Source: Fagopyrum homotropicum
Taxonomy: Eukaryota; Streptophyta; Magnoliopsida; Caryophyllales; Polygonaceae
Length of the DNA: 64,000 nt
Assembly: GCA_033239125.1 (NCBI GenBank)
Contig: BSWB01000006.1
Span: 34,402,001 to 34,466,000 of the forward strand
Reading direction: 5' to 3'
Within the stretch, counting starts at the first letter, position 1. Each line of letters opens with the position of its first letter. Below the pieces are notes generated by a model. That model saw only the letters and a program-made list of their open reading frames with translations. It ran no database searches and had not been told where the DNA came from. The translations under genes were made by a program, and so were the position numbers. Of this stretch, positions 11,580 through 24,103 are shown one piece after another.

Positions 11580-12686
11580 AAGATTAGAGTAGTAATCGAG
11601 AAGGAGGAAGAGTGTTATTCTTTGAGGAGTGGTTTCGAGTTTTAACCTATAACTTATAAAAAACTATGAGAGAGAAACAATTTATGGAAAACAAGTTCTA
11701 AAAGAAATTAGTAGAATTTAAGAATAAACTTTGAAAATTTTCGGCACTAAGGATAAAATGGTCTTTTACCGTAAGAGAGCTTTTCCGTAATTCCTTCGCA
11801 TGAGGTTGGACATCTGGATGTGATTTTGATCCACATGCCTTATTTGACAGGCGTTTTGAGTTACCATGAGTACGGACCGATTTGGGACTTGTTAGAGTGT
11901 GATTTGACTCAGGTAAGTCCTTGCGACTTACTTAGCTGGTTTCTGGATATTAGTTGGGTGATAATGGTTGTGTGTGTGCAATGTGTGTTATAATAAAAAT
12001 AACAACTTGTTAGGACGACCGTGGTTATTATGTGTTAATGCCCAAGTGTATGTATAACGGGCCGTGACATCACTGCCCAGCTCTGCCAGGAGACTGGGAG
12101 GTTCTCTATACCCAGACCATACAGGTACACGGTGAGATGCATCGGATCCACTCCTGATGGGTACACGGGGGCGGAGGCGAGGTTTGGGAATCCCTCGTGT
12201 CACAAAATAAGTATCATTAGAGTGAATGACTTAAACGAAGATAGTAAATGGATTGTTTGAAAGCATGATGAGTGTTTATTATTTTTATGTGTGTGTGTGT
12301 GCTATTATTATTCTCCTAATATTTAGATAACTAGCTAATGGTTGTTTTATCGTGTTTTTAGATTTACCGCAGGTTAGAACAGCAGCTGAGTGATCCGGAA
12401 GTAGTGGTCAGCCGGGTCTCCGTACTCATTAGAGTGGGGGTTTGGGTTGTTGCTTTGTTGTTTTTCCCTTTTGTTAAGACAGTTAGTCTTTTCCGTTGTT
12501 TAGGTACGATAGGCTGTTAGACTTTGTTGCATTCATCCTTTTACAAATACTCTTTATGAATTTTCGGTTTTTCTTATTTGTGTCTTGTTGCAAGATCCTA
12601 GTAATATTGTTGTCAAACTGAGGTCGGCACCCATTGTGAGGTCCTAACCAGTAAGGTCCCGAGTTCTGAGAATTCGGGGTGTTACA
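9712..12686 (+). repeat. Tekay-like outer element, 5' LTR
   Basis: 2975 bp; near-identical partner at 26937-29903. Contains a GC-rich block (about 10080-10520) with chance ORFs on the minus strand, a (TA)n tract, and a 3' third related to the LTR of the inner element. No coding function is supported. Confidence 0.93.
11523..11572. repeat. (TA)n microsatellite in LTR
   Basis: About 25 TA units, flanked by ACATAAA and CATGTATAAG. The same tract in the 3' LTR (28748-28792) is a few units shorter, so it has changed length since insertion. Confidence 0.95.
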
Positions 12687-12689
12687 ACA

Positions 12690-12701
12690 TGGTATCAGAG
12701 C
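12690..12701 (+). promoter_or_regulatory. Primer-binding site (initiator tRNA-Met type)
   Basis: TGGTATCAGAGC, three bases after the LTR end, complementary to the 3' end of plant initiator tRNA-Met. Confidence 0.9.
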
Positions 12702-15700
12702 TCCAGGTTGGCAACAATGGCACTTGAAATCTTCTGAAAGACCGAATAAGTACTTGAGCAGAACCCGAAAAGGGATCTGAGTTTTAAAAAGAACTTTTGG
12801 TTTTCAAATGCATGCATAATCTGGTTGGGAATAGAAAAGTATGGATGACCACCACTACTACCGCGGATATCAGTATGCTTAGTATGAACTTTAGGTTTTG
12901 CTTTAGTTGGACTTATTAGCTTGATTAAACAGATGTGATATAGATAAGTACATGTAGAAGGTTAGTAGAAATTATAATTATATTATATCCTTAACGGAGA
13001 TAAGTAAATGAGTTCCTCACTCCGTTGACACACCTAAGTATATTGGAAGGGTTTCAACATAAGGATAAGTATGCTCAGCTTATGAGCATTAGGGTAGGCG
13101 AACGTCCGGGCAACCCCTTCGGACTTGTGAGGAACGTCGAGGCGGAAAAATGAAGACTAAAAGACAACGCCAACTACAACGACAAGAAGGGAATTCCGAG
13201 TCAACTCCATGGGATCAAAGGAAGAATATACATGAGTGTAGTTCCGGCAACGAGTTGGATGACCGACAAGTATACCAATTGGAAGAGACAACCCATAGGT
13301 TCTTTCAAGATGGTGTAAAGCAATGTTACAAACAAAAGGGATGCCTTCAGAAAAACAAATAGGCATGAAGGTCAAGGTGGAAGATAGTAGCAAGCCACAC
13401 AAAAAAAAAAATCTAAGCTTACTAACGGACCAGAAGGTGAAAGTTTGAAGCGAAAGTTTGAAGCAAGAAGCAGAGCGGAATATGATCACTCTCGACAAGC
13501 TACTTCTCACTACAATCAGGATGGGAAACCGAGACAATCATAAGAGTAGGAGTCAAGATAAGATACATTTCCCATCCCGATACGAAGAATTTAAGAGCCG
13601 CAAAACGAAAGCTTACAGGTTGCTAGAAAAAGGGAAGGCCGATTTCACCCAACATGGACGTGGTATGACCCCCTAGAACACACAAGAATTACAACAAGGA
13701 TCGGGATACAACAAAGACCGGATTTCTATAAACGCGGAAGTACAAGCAACACCCCAAGAAGGAGGGTATAAGAGAATGGTCTTGATGAAAAAGAGGGCCT
13801 CTAATGGTGTATCACTCACGAAGGGATTTAAGCTAATAACACTAGCGGGTCATAACAGCGAACCGCCAGTGGACAATAACTCGGATACAAAGAATCATGG
13901 AGAAATGCCTACAAGTTATCGTAGAAGAAGTTATAAGCCGTTGTCGGAAGATGAAAATACAACTAGACTCATAAGAGTATAGTGCTCTTATAGGAGTGTA
14001 ATTTGTAGAAGGAGCTAAAGGAAAATAAAAGGAAGAGATATATTTTTACCTTGTACATCACACCTCAAAAGAGGTAGAAGAAAAGTAAGTCTACGATCTT
14101 ATAGAAGGCCAACTACAGACTAATTGGTAACAATAGAGAATTTACACGTGCTGGCTAACTAGTGATGGTTGGTGGACAAATAAGAAGATTAACCACAAGG
14201 TTATAAAGGAATTTTATCGACATCTAGGGAATTTCTTTCGGAGATCCACGACGAAAATGGTGAAGTTAAATTAATACAAGTACTAGTAGCCTGGATGGTA
14301 ACCTTAAATGAGTCCAATATGATAACTCTAATAAAGAAAATTTAAGAGCAGCTCTTGACGGTTGGTAATTACCCTTGATGATAGTAATGGTGTAAAGGAA
14401 ATTGTTGGGAGTAGTTACTTACTACTGACTACGAAAGATACATATCAGAGTTAGAATGAAGGGATCCTTGTAAGAAGAACTAGAAGACTAAGAGGAAGCA
14501 GATGATTGGAAACATGTCCTATGTCTTAGTATTCCACACAAGTCAGACTAATGGTACTCCTTCGAGAAAAAAGTAGGGTCAGACTGTCTAGATTGACAGG
14601 GAAAACCCTTGTGATTAAAGATGTGACACAGAATAATTGGAAATTCCGAGGCGGCACAAACATAAGGAGTATGATGTAAAGCCTTGGTGAAATGTGTGGT
14701 CGAGTTGTGAGGTGATTGCAGATAGAATCTACAGGTCGACTAAAACAGACATAAGGAGTAAAAGTGAAAGACTAAAGGTGGTTATATGGATCCGGTACCA
14801 CACCAATAAGATGGTTACCGAAAGGACTAAAGACTGTTATTTAAGGGAGAAATGGAAGTACTCCATGGAAAATTCAGCTGGACTGATGACCTAAGAGTTG
14901 CTGAAAGTAATAAGACCAACCAACGCAGTTGTAAAGTATGTACGAGAAAACTCAAAGGGATTTAACTATCTTACGGAGTGTAAATATCAAAGAAGGTAAA
15001 GCGACATGAGTATAAGGAAGACATAATAAATGCGATGCGAGAAATTTGATTGGTGGGAAAATCATATGCACCTAATGTGTTGTATACAAATGGTACCATT
15101 GGTTGTTTAATAACAATCATACCAATGGACTGATGACACTATGATGGATTTAGTGTAAACCAAGTGTATAACTTATCCAGTGAGAAGGAAAGTCATGTAT
15201 CAAAATTGCGAGTTATGATAAATTTTAAATAAAGTTTTGAGATGAGGATGTCCTTAGGAAATCTATGCAAGAGTACAAAGCAACTGAAGTTCCAACACAG
15301 AATGGGTAGTAATGATCAACAGACAATTAGAGACCGATGCAGAGAAGAAAAATGTATAAGACGAGTCACCTAGTAGAAGAGTTCACAAGACAAGCTTGTA
15401 AGGCCAAAAGAGATAAAATGTCGACCCAGATCTGAGGGTCTAAGGTGCATGGAAGGGATACCTACAATGGAGTGTAAATGCAAATGTAGACTTTACAAGT
15501 GTGGAGAGGTTTTAACCTCCTCAAAAATATAGGAATTTGAAAGAAATCGCAATGTCGGTATCAAAGAGTTGAAGCCCTGTAGCGGAAACAAAGGAGTATC
15601 ATGAAGGCAATGTTGCCGGTAACGCCAGCAAATGAATGTATATATAAGAACGGCCTTGGTAGACTCGAAAGTTCAAGGTAAACCCAATTATCATGGGACC

Positions 15701-16738
15701 TAAGTCATCAACACCGACGGTCCATGCAAGGGGAGCTGCAAGGGGGTGATAATTAAAATCATCAAAACTAAAAGACACTTACCAGCTATCGTTGAAGACT
15801 TGGAATGACTATTTAGGTCAAGATGAATGACCCAGCTGGGCTCGAGAAGTAGAGTTAGCCTAAGGAAACAGAAGTGTGGAAGATAAAACGAATTAGCGAA
15901 ACATGAAAGGATTAGTCGGGCAAATGATGCTCACCAAGGATTTAACGCCAGTATAGGTATGAGAAGAGTAAGTCCGGGATATTGAGATAAGTTAATTATA
16001 GACTGACCGACGTCAGCTAAGGACGTGTAAGTGTTGGTTTTGACGAGTAGGTACTGTTAAGAAGAGACATTGATGACTGCGGATTTTAGAGATAACCTTA
16101 CCAATGCCTTGGAAGATTTCCCAAGTAGGCGACGACAACTTTCTAGGGTGATCTAAGGATATGGAGAGAATCGGGTTAGAAGTTGATTGCTGGTTGGTTA
16201 AGAACAGACTACGGTTGAGTAAGAGAGTAAGGGTTTGTTTGAAGAGAATCTTGCTAGTATTAGAGGGGAAGTATAGGCGGGAGTTGGGTGAATCATGTTA
16301 ACCCTCAAGAAGACGCCATTGTGACTAAGGGGTGTTACACCAGAAGCGTGGTAGACCCATAATCCACAGATGAAGAAAATCAATGTTAGGTGAACTATGA
16401 TTTCAAGTTAAGGAATTTGAGATCTATATGAAAAGGTCCACTTGGGTGTGTGATTTGTTTTGAGTTATATAAATTTGATAGCTTGACAAGAAGTAGGTGA
16501 AAATCCATTAATTAAGGAACGATCCGATTAGGTCACATTGAGGAAACCAGGCCAAGCAGTATGAATTACAAAGAGCATTAGGCACTCAGTAAAGTGCCGA
16601 CAGAAGTTTAGATCATTATTTCAGAGTCGATAGGGCCCAATGGAAAGAAAAGTTGGGTAGAGTTATCAAAAGAGATGGAAGTAAGTTTAGAAAACCAAAC
16701 CGTGAAGAGAGTACCTACCGGATCGTAGACACGTCATC
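12702..16738 (+). other. Degenerate interior of outer Tekay-like element
   Basis: About 4 kb, A-rich on the plus strand, full of stops in all frames. ORFs of 60-72 codons (13150, 13458, 13776, 14694) resemble nothing I recognise. The 14694-14894 stretch (MWSSCEVIADRIYR...) is homologous to 22099-22302 on the minus strand in the inner element, so both share a common non-coding or long-decayed interior. Confidence 0.65.
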
Positions 16739-16957
16739 AGTCATGAAGATCTGATAGTTGAGCCAGACCACACTTTTGTGGAGTACCCAGTAGCCGTCCT
16801 AGAGCGCAGTACTAGACGTCTGTGTTCTAAGGAGATACCGATGTTGAGGATCCAGTGGTCTAGACGAGGAGCCGATGAGGCTACCTAGGAGACTGAGGAG
16901 AGTATTAGACGTAACTACCCCGAGTTCTTTGCGGGGTTAGAGGTTACTCCTGTTTGA
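16739..16957 (+). pseudogene. Chromodomain-like integrase tail remnant, one nonsense codon
   Basis: Frame from 16739 reads SHEDLIVEPDHTFVEYPV, then a RRLCSKEIPMLRIQWSRRG core and an RRNYPEFFAG end. This is the pattern of the C-terminal chromodomain of Tekay/Del-type chromovirus integrases (core pattern RLRNKEIP..V.W...ATWE.E...R..YPELF). The aromatic position after DEAT is TAG at 16886-16888 (Trp codon TGG to TAG). Ends TGA 16955-16957. The rest of integrase is missing. In intact relatives this domain steers integration toward particular chromatin marks; here it cannot act. Confidence 0.75.
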
Positions 16958-17066
16958 CGAGTTAGTACTCGGATGTTGTGTTGTTTGACCTTTTAGGTTT
17001 TTATATTGATTTGAGCGATTACATTGATGTGACACATGTCTACTTTTGATGATTGCGTAGTTGCTT

Positions 17067-19797
17067 TGTAACACCCCGGATTCTCGGAACCCGGGATATT
17101 ACTGGTTAGGACCTCACAATGGGTCCCGACCTTAGTTTGACAACAATATTACTAGGATCTTGCAACAAGACACAAATAATAAAACCGAAATTCATAAAGA
17201 TATATTTGTAAAAGGATGAATGCAACAACGTCTAACAGCCTATGGTACTTAAACAGCAGAAGAGTCTAACTATCTTCAACAAGAAGAAAGAAACAACGAT
17301 TAACACCCAACCCCACTCTAAGGAGTACGGAGACCCGGCTGACCACTACTTCCGGATCACCCAGCTGCTTCTCTAACCCGCCGTGAAACTAAAAACACAA
17401 CAGAACAACCATTAGCTAGTTATCTAAACATTAGGAGAATAATAATAGCACACGCACACATAAAATAATAAACACTCATCAGGCTTTCAAACAATCCATT
17501 TACTATCTTCATTTAAGTCATTCACTCTAATGATACTTATTTTGTGACACGAGGGATTCCCAAACCTCGCCTCCGCCCCCGTGTACCCATCAGGAGTGGA
17601 TCCGATGCATCTCACCGTGTATCTGGATGGTTTGGGTATAGAGAACCTCCCAGTCTCCTGGCAGAGCTAGGCAGTGATGTCACGGCCCGTTATACATACA
17701 CTTGGGCCTTAACACATAACAACAACGGTCGTCCTAACAAGTTGTTATTATTATAATCACATACATTGCACACACATCCATTATCACCCAACTAATATCC
17801 AGAAACCAGCTAAGTAAGTCGCAAGGACTTACCTTGATCAAAAATCGTTTTCTCAAATCTCAACTCGGTCCGAACCCATGGTAACTCAAACGCCTGTCAA
17901 ATAAGGCATGTGGATCATAATCACATCCAGATGTCCAACCTCATGCGAAGGAATTACGGAAAAGGCTCTCTTACGGTAAAAGACCATTTTACCCTTAGTG
18001 CCGAAAATTCTCAAAGTCTATCATTTAGTTCTAATATTTCCTTTTAGAACCTATGTCCATAATCTAGTTCTCATTGAAAAGTTTGGTGAGGATTTAGTAA
18101 GGTTTTATAGGAGTTATCCAACATTCTTAATTTATACCATAGTCGTTAAAGCCTGATTTTGGGTTCATAAACACCGCTTGGATAAGGTTATAAAAATTCT
18201 AAAATAAAAACTTAGATCCTCTATGATATGCATACTAAATATAGGAGCAAAGATCTCTTAAAAATATTCCACCATAACTCCTACATAAAACTCTAAAGTT
18301 AGATAAAAGCTAGAATTTCTATACTTAGCCAATATTTTCCTCTGCTGGAAAAACAGCCCTACTGCTCTACTTTAAGAGCTTATAACTTCTAATCCGACCG
18401 TTAATTTTTTTCCAAATTTTAAATATCGTAAACTAGTCATATCAACCTATAACATATCAAAAATTCAACGGTGGATGTACATTCTAAGATATCGAAACTT
18501 CGTCCTAAAAACAGAAGATACAAGTTGAATAAAGAGGTGTGCAGAAGGTCTCTACTTCGAGCCTCACTGCCAACATAATTTGACACCAAAGCTACCCGGT
18601 AGTCTCAAGTTCGATACTCAGCAGGAGCAAGCCTAGGAACTTAACTAAACTTATGTACAACATCTTTGCCCCAACATTTACTCCTACACAAGTCCTCCTT
18701 CAACAGTGTACAGAGACGTAAGGTCAAGGGCACTCACTAGGTCACTGTAGACGGCTGGAAGGTGGTCCAGTCATGTCCTTGGCTCGTGCCAGAAACGGCT
18801 AGGGTTCTCCTTTGTGTGCAGAAGACTCGTCTGCACGGTAGGTCGATGAAGGGTTTGACAGAGCTCTAGCGTCGGGTTCGGTCGAGACGTGCAAAAGGTT
18901 TGAGGAGGCTCGTTACTTCCGGTTCTGGACATCCGCGTACTTGACAGTGGTGAGGTTGTATGACCAGCGGCGCCAAGGGAAAGGAGGGTCGATCAGGCTC
19001 GCCAACTGTTGTGTGTGGGACAGGGTTGATGGTGGTAAAGGAGGCTGATGTTTCTCGCAGGAGCCAGCCAAGGCGCCCTCCCTGCGGTTGATGTCGACGA
19101 TCCTTGGTGGTGACAAGACGGCTGGTCCTCAGTGGTTACTGGTGTCGAGGTTCCATGGCGTAAGGCGTCTGTGTGGGCTGGGATTAGCTTGCCTCTACGT
19201 TGACTGCTTCCAAAGGAGGGAGGCTATAGGAGACGGTATTCACGCACGTCCCAGTAGCGCAGGAAGCACGTAACTCGGCTGAGATGTGGTTCTATCTATG
19301 GCCGTGATCTTCTTCAAATTTCAGCGTGATCTTCGGGTTAAAGAGGGTGAGAGAACCCGTTTGTAACTGCCCAATAAAATTGAAAGAGGGAATCTATAAA
19401 ATAGGAGAGAGAGATATACATTTGAGGAAGGGAAAGAGAGAAGGAGTAGCAGCTGGGGAGGGTTTCTCATTTACTCAATTGGGCCGGCTGGTAGAGTAAT
19501 GGACCCATAGGCCGGTTAGAATGAAAAGAGAAGGTGGGCTTTCTCACTTGGTCATTTAGGCTAGTTAGGAATTAAAATAAGGAAGTGGGCTGAGATTGGT
19601 ATATGAGATGATCTCTTCATGTTGCAAATTAGTGTTTAGTGTTATTTTTCTATCATTTTATGTGAGAAAAATAAGTCTCACATAAAATGATAAAATTTGT
19701 GATGAAACCGGAAATTAGGTGAAATAGAAAGGTCAACGGATCGAAAATCCGGTTTGAATTCAGTTTTAAACGGAGTTTAAAATTTTCGGTTATCACA
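17067..19797 (-). repeat. Tekay-like inner element, 3' LTR
   Basis: 2731 bp, near-identical to 24104-26826. Contains a perfect 16-bp inverted repeat at 19651-19666 and 19677-19692. The GC-rich block near 18900-19270 has short ORFs in both LTRs with no recognised product. Confidence 0.93.
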
Positions 19798-20003
19798 TCA
19801 GTGCCCTCTTAAAAGAAGTTTCGTCCCGAAACTTAGGATAATATACCTGATCACATGACTTTCTTGGTATAACTTAGTTTTCAAAATTTTTGTTTTCTAC
19901 CATGCAACTACTCAATCATCATACTCAGACACGTATCACATTAAAACATAATTACTCAATCCAATATAAAACATGAATGGTCAAACAACACAACATCCGA
20001 GTA

Positions 20004-20267
20004 CTAACTCGTCGATACAGAAGTGACATCAAACCCCGCAAAGAACTCGGGATAATGACGTCTAATACTCTCCTTGGTCTCCCAAGTGCCCTCATCAACT
20101 CCTCGTCTAGACCACTGGATCCTCAACATAGGTATCTCCTTGGACCGCAGACGTCTAGTATTGTGCTCCAAGACAGTTACTGAGTATTCTACAAAAGTAT
20201 GGTCGGGCTCAACTATCAGATCCTCATGACTACGGATGTGTCTCGGATTTGGTAGATACTCTCTCAA
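20004..20267 (-). CDS. Isolated chromodomain-like integrase tail, 87 codons
   Basis: Open frame with a YLPNPRHIRSHEDLIVEPDH lead-in, then RRLRSKEIPMLRIQWSRRG, VDEGTWETKES and IRRHYPEFFAGFD. This matches the C-terminal chromodomain of chromovirus integrase in both order and spacing, with the Trp kept that is a stop in the outer copy (16886). Upstream (20264-20458, minus) the frame is different and is not integrase, so the domain stands alone in a deletion derivative. It lies about 0.2 kb from the 3' LTR, where the pol end belongs. Whether it is translated is unknown. It may be kept simply because the deletion stopped there. Confidence 0.6.
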   Translation of the reverse strand: MREYLPNPRHIRSHEDLIVEPDHTFVEYSVTVLEHNTRRLRSKEIPMLRIQWSRRGVDEGTWETKESIRRHYPEFFAGFDVTSVSTS

Positions 20268-23200
20268 CGGGTTGGTTTTCTAAACTTATTTTCAGCTCTC
20301 TTGATAACTCTACCAAACTTTTCCTCCCATTGGCCCACTTTTTTTTTTCGAAAGTTACCGACTATCGATTCTGAAATAATGATCTTAAACTTCTGTCGGC
20401 ACTTTAGTAAGTGCCTAATGCTCTTTGTGATATAAACTGCTTGGCCCGGTTTCCTCAATGTGACCTAATTGGGTCGTTCCTTAATTAGTGGGTTTTCACC
20501 TACTTCTTGTCAAGCTTCCAAATTTATATAACTCAAAACAAATCACACTCCCAAGTGGACCTTTTCATATAGATCTCTAATTCCTTAACTTGAAATCATA
20601 GTTAACCTAACATTGATTTTCTTCATATGTGGGCCTACCACGCTTCTGGTGTAACACCCATTAGTCACAATGGCGTCTTTCTAAGGGTCAACCTGATTTA
20701 CCCCACTCCCGCCTATACTTCCCTTCTAATACTAGCAAGATCCTCTTCAAACAAACCCTTACTCTCTTACTCAACCGTAGTCTGTTCTTAACCAACCAGC
20801 AAGCAACTTCTAACCCGATTCTCTCCATATCCTTAGATCACCCCAGAAAGTTGTCGTTACCTACTTGGGAAATCTTTCAAGGCATCGGTAAGGTTATCTC
20901 TTAACTTCACAGTCCTAATATCTCTTCTTAATGGTACCTACTCGTCAATATCAACCAATACTTACACATCCTCAATTGACATCGGTCAGTCTATAATTGA
21001 CTTATCTCACTATCCCGGACTTGTCCTTCTCCTACCTATACTGGCGTTAAATTCTTGGTGAGCATCATCTACTCGGTTAATCCTTTCATGCTTTGATAAT
21101 TCGTTTTATCTTCCACACTTCTGCTTCCTTAGCTAACTCTACTTCTCGAGCCCAAATGGGTCATTCATCTTGACTTAAATATTCATTCCAAGTCTTCAAC
21201 GATAGCTGGTAAGTGTCTTTGTAGTTCTGGTGACTTTAATTATCGTCTACTTGCAGTTCCCCTTGCATGGGTTGTCGGTGTTGATGACTTAGGTCTCGTG
21301 ATAAATAGGGTCACCTTGGACTTTCGAATCCACCAAGGCCGTTCTCATATATACATTCCTTCGTTGGGGTTACCGGCAATATTGCTTCATGCAACTCCGT
21401 TGTTTCCGCTACAGGGTTTCAACTCTTTGGTACCGGCATTGTAATTTCTTTCAAATTCCTATATCCTTGAGGAGGTCAAAACCTCTCCACACTTGTAGAG
21501 TCTACATTTTGCTTCTACACTCCATTGTAGGTATCCCATTCCATGCACCTTAGACCCTCATATCCGGATCGACATTTTATCTCTTTCGGTCTCTCACGCT
21601 TGTCTTATGAACTCTTCTACTAGGTGACTCGTCTTATAACAATTTCCTCCCCTGAATCGGTCTCAACTTTCAGTTGATCATTGCTGCTCATTCCCTTTTG
21701 GAACTTAGTTACGTTGTACTCTTGCATATATTCTACAAAGGCATCATCATCTCAACAATTCATCCCAATTTAGCAAGACCCGCCTTTTGATACATGAATT
21801 TCCTTCTTACTAGTTAAGTTATTCTTTTGGTTTACACTTTATCCATCCTAGCGTTATCGGTCCGATATGTATGACTTTTATTAAACACTTATTTGTGTTA
21901 TTTGCATAAGAAACCTCAGTTGTATATGATTTTCTCAAAAAATCAAAGTTCTCGACTCGCATTTATTATGTTGTCCTTATCCTCGTGTCGCTTTACCTTC
22001 TTTAAATCCTTACCCCCCAGTAGGGTAGTTACCCCTTTGAGTTTTCTCGTATTCGCTTTACAAACCGCGTTGGTTGGTCTTATTACTTTCATCAACTCTT
22101 ATGTCATCAGTCCAGCTTGAATTTTCAATGGAGTACCTCCATTTCTCATTAAACTTTTATATATATACGTTTCGGTAATCTTCTTATTAGTGTAATACCG
22201 GATCCATATAACAGCCTTTAGTCCTTCAACCTTACTCCTTCTCATGTCTGTTCTAGCCAACCTGTAGATTTCATCTGCAATCACCTCACAACTCGACCAC
22301 ACATTTCACCAAGGCTTTAAATCATACTCTCTATGTTTGTGCCTCCTCTGTAATTCCAATTATTCTGTATCACTTCTTTAGATCACAAAGGTGTCCCCTG
22401 TCATTCTCGACAGTTTGACCCCACTTTTTTCTCGGAGGAGCACCATCAGTCTTATTTGTGTGGGACGTTAAGACTTAAAACATGTTCACAATCATCTGTT
22501 TCTTCTCATTCCTCTAGTTCCCTTATGCAATCCATTAGTACTACTGTGAACTGTACCTTTTTCTTAGCCAGAAGGTAAGAAACTGCTCACAACCATTTCC
22601 TTAATCTCTTTAAAGATCTATGGGGTCATTCCCGGCCGTCAAAATCTTCTCCTTAATTTCTTAATTAGAGATATTGGCTCGAACTCATTCCATGTTACTA
22701 TTAAGGGTACTGGTACTTGTATCGGTTTAACTTTACAATTGTCGTCGTTGATGTTTTGTAGGGATTCTCCATATGGCGGTAACATTCTTTAGTAAATCTG
22801 ATGTTATTCTTCTTATCTACCAAACGGTCGTCACTGGTCAACTCAGACGTGAATTCTCCGTTATTACTAGTTAGTCTGTAGTTGGTCTTCTACCAGATCG
22901 TAGACTTACTTTTCTTCTATCTCTTTCGATGCGGATATACAAGGTGAAAACTTATCCCGTATAGGTTATCCGTTTATACACATTTAGCTCCTTCCACAAT
23001 TTACACCTGCCATTTATGGGTTTATCAAACCTTCCGTGATAGCTTACAAACCCATCTTCGCGGTTCCTTTTTCCTAAGTTATCGTCTACCTGCAGCTCTT
23101 TGTAGTGAACCACTAGTATGGTTGACTTAAGTCTCTTGGTGATTGAGTAGTTATTATGATCCCTCAAGTCCATCATGATCATTCCCGCACATGCTTCTTC

Positions 23201-24088
23201 CTCGGTGGATGTTGTTTTGTAACATTACCTTCATGGAAATCCATTGTCTCAATTTCAGACTTCTACTATCTTTGATATTTGTGTCGTGCTTTCCTTCAAA
23301 ATTCTCGTGTCTCTAAAGGAGTGAATCCATCTCCATGGTTATGAAATTTATTAATTTTTGTCTTTTAAACTCGATCGTAAATCTCTGTCTTGGTACTCCT
23401 TTAATCTTTTACATCTGGTCAACACTCTATTTTCTCTGTACTCTCATGCTCATATTTGTCTATGGTGGCATCCACCTTGGTTGTAATGTCCTTTAACCCG
23501 CCAAGTGTAATTGTGGTATACTTTGTTTGAATGGTGTTTTGATGTTGTCCTCTTCAATCCGCGCTCTTATTAGTCCTTACATGCATCTTGAGTTTCACCT
23601 CTCGTCGTCATCCCGCTAAGATCCTTGTACGGTTTCCGATTACTTCTATTTGAATTGCTTGATATTCTTTTCTCGCCCGATTGTTCTTGTTGTTAACGTC
23701 CTCTAGAAATCCTCAGCTCTTTAACCACTTGTTCTTCGGACAATTGTAGAAACCACCAGGGCGTCCGCCATAATGTAATGTTCCAATCTGGGGTATGAGT
23801 CCACTATCTTCTTATAGATACCCTTAAAGATCTTCAAACGTTTTATCATGAGGCGATGATCGCATCATGATATCTCAACTAAAGGATATATCCTTTATGG
23901 TAACAACATGCTACATATATATATAGCTATTTATATAACATACATAATTGTACAATACTATAAGTCTAAACTAAGCATACTGAGATCCGCGGTAGTAGTG
24001 GTGGTCAGCCGTACTTTTCTATCCCCAACCAGACTATGCATGCATTTGAAAACCAAAAGATTTCAAGTGCCATTGTTGCCAACCTAGA
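20268..24088 (-). other. Degenerate interior of inner Tekay-like element
   Basis: No gag, protease, RT or integrase core visible. Chance ORFs up to 76 codons. The stretch 22099-22302 is the counterpart of 14694-14894 in the outer element. Between 19798 and 20003 lies the purine tract (minus strand) and a short spacer to the LTR. Confidence 0.65.
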
Positions 24089-24100
24089 GCTCTGATACCA
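24089..24100 (-). promoter_or_regulatory. Primer-binding site (initiator tRNA-Met type) of inner element
   Basis: GCTCTGATACCA on plus, that is TGGTATCAGAGC on the element strand, three bases from its 5' LTR. Confidence 0.9.
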
Positions 24101-24103
24101 TGT

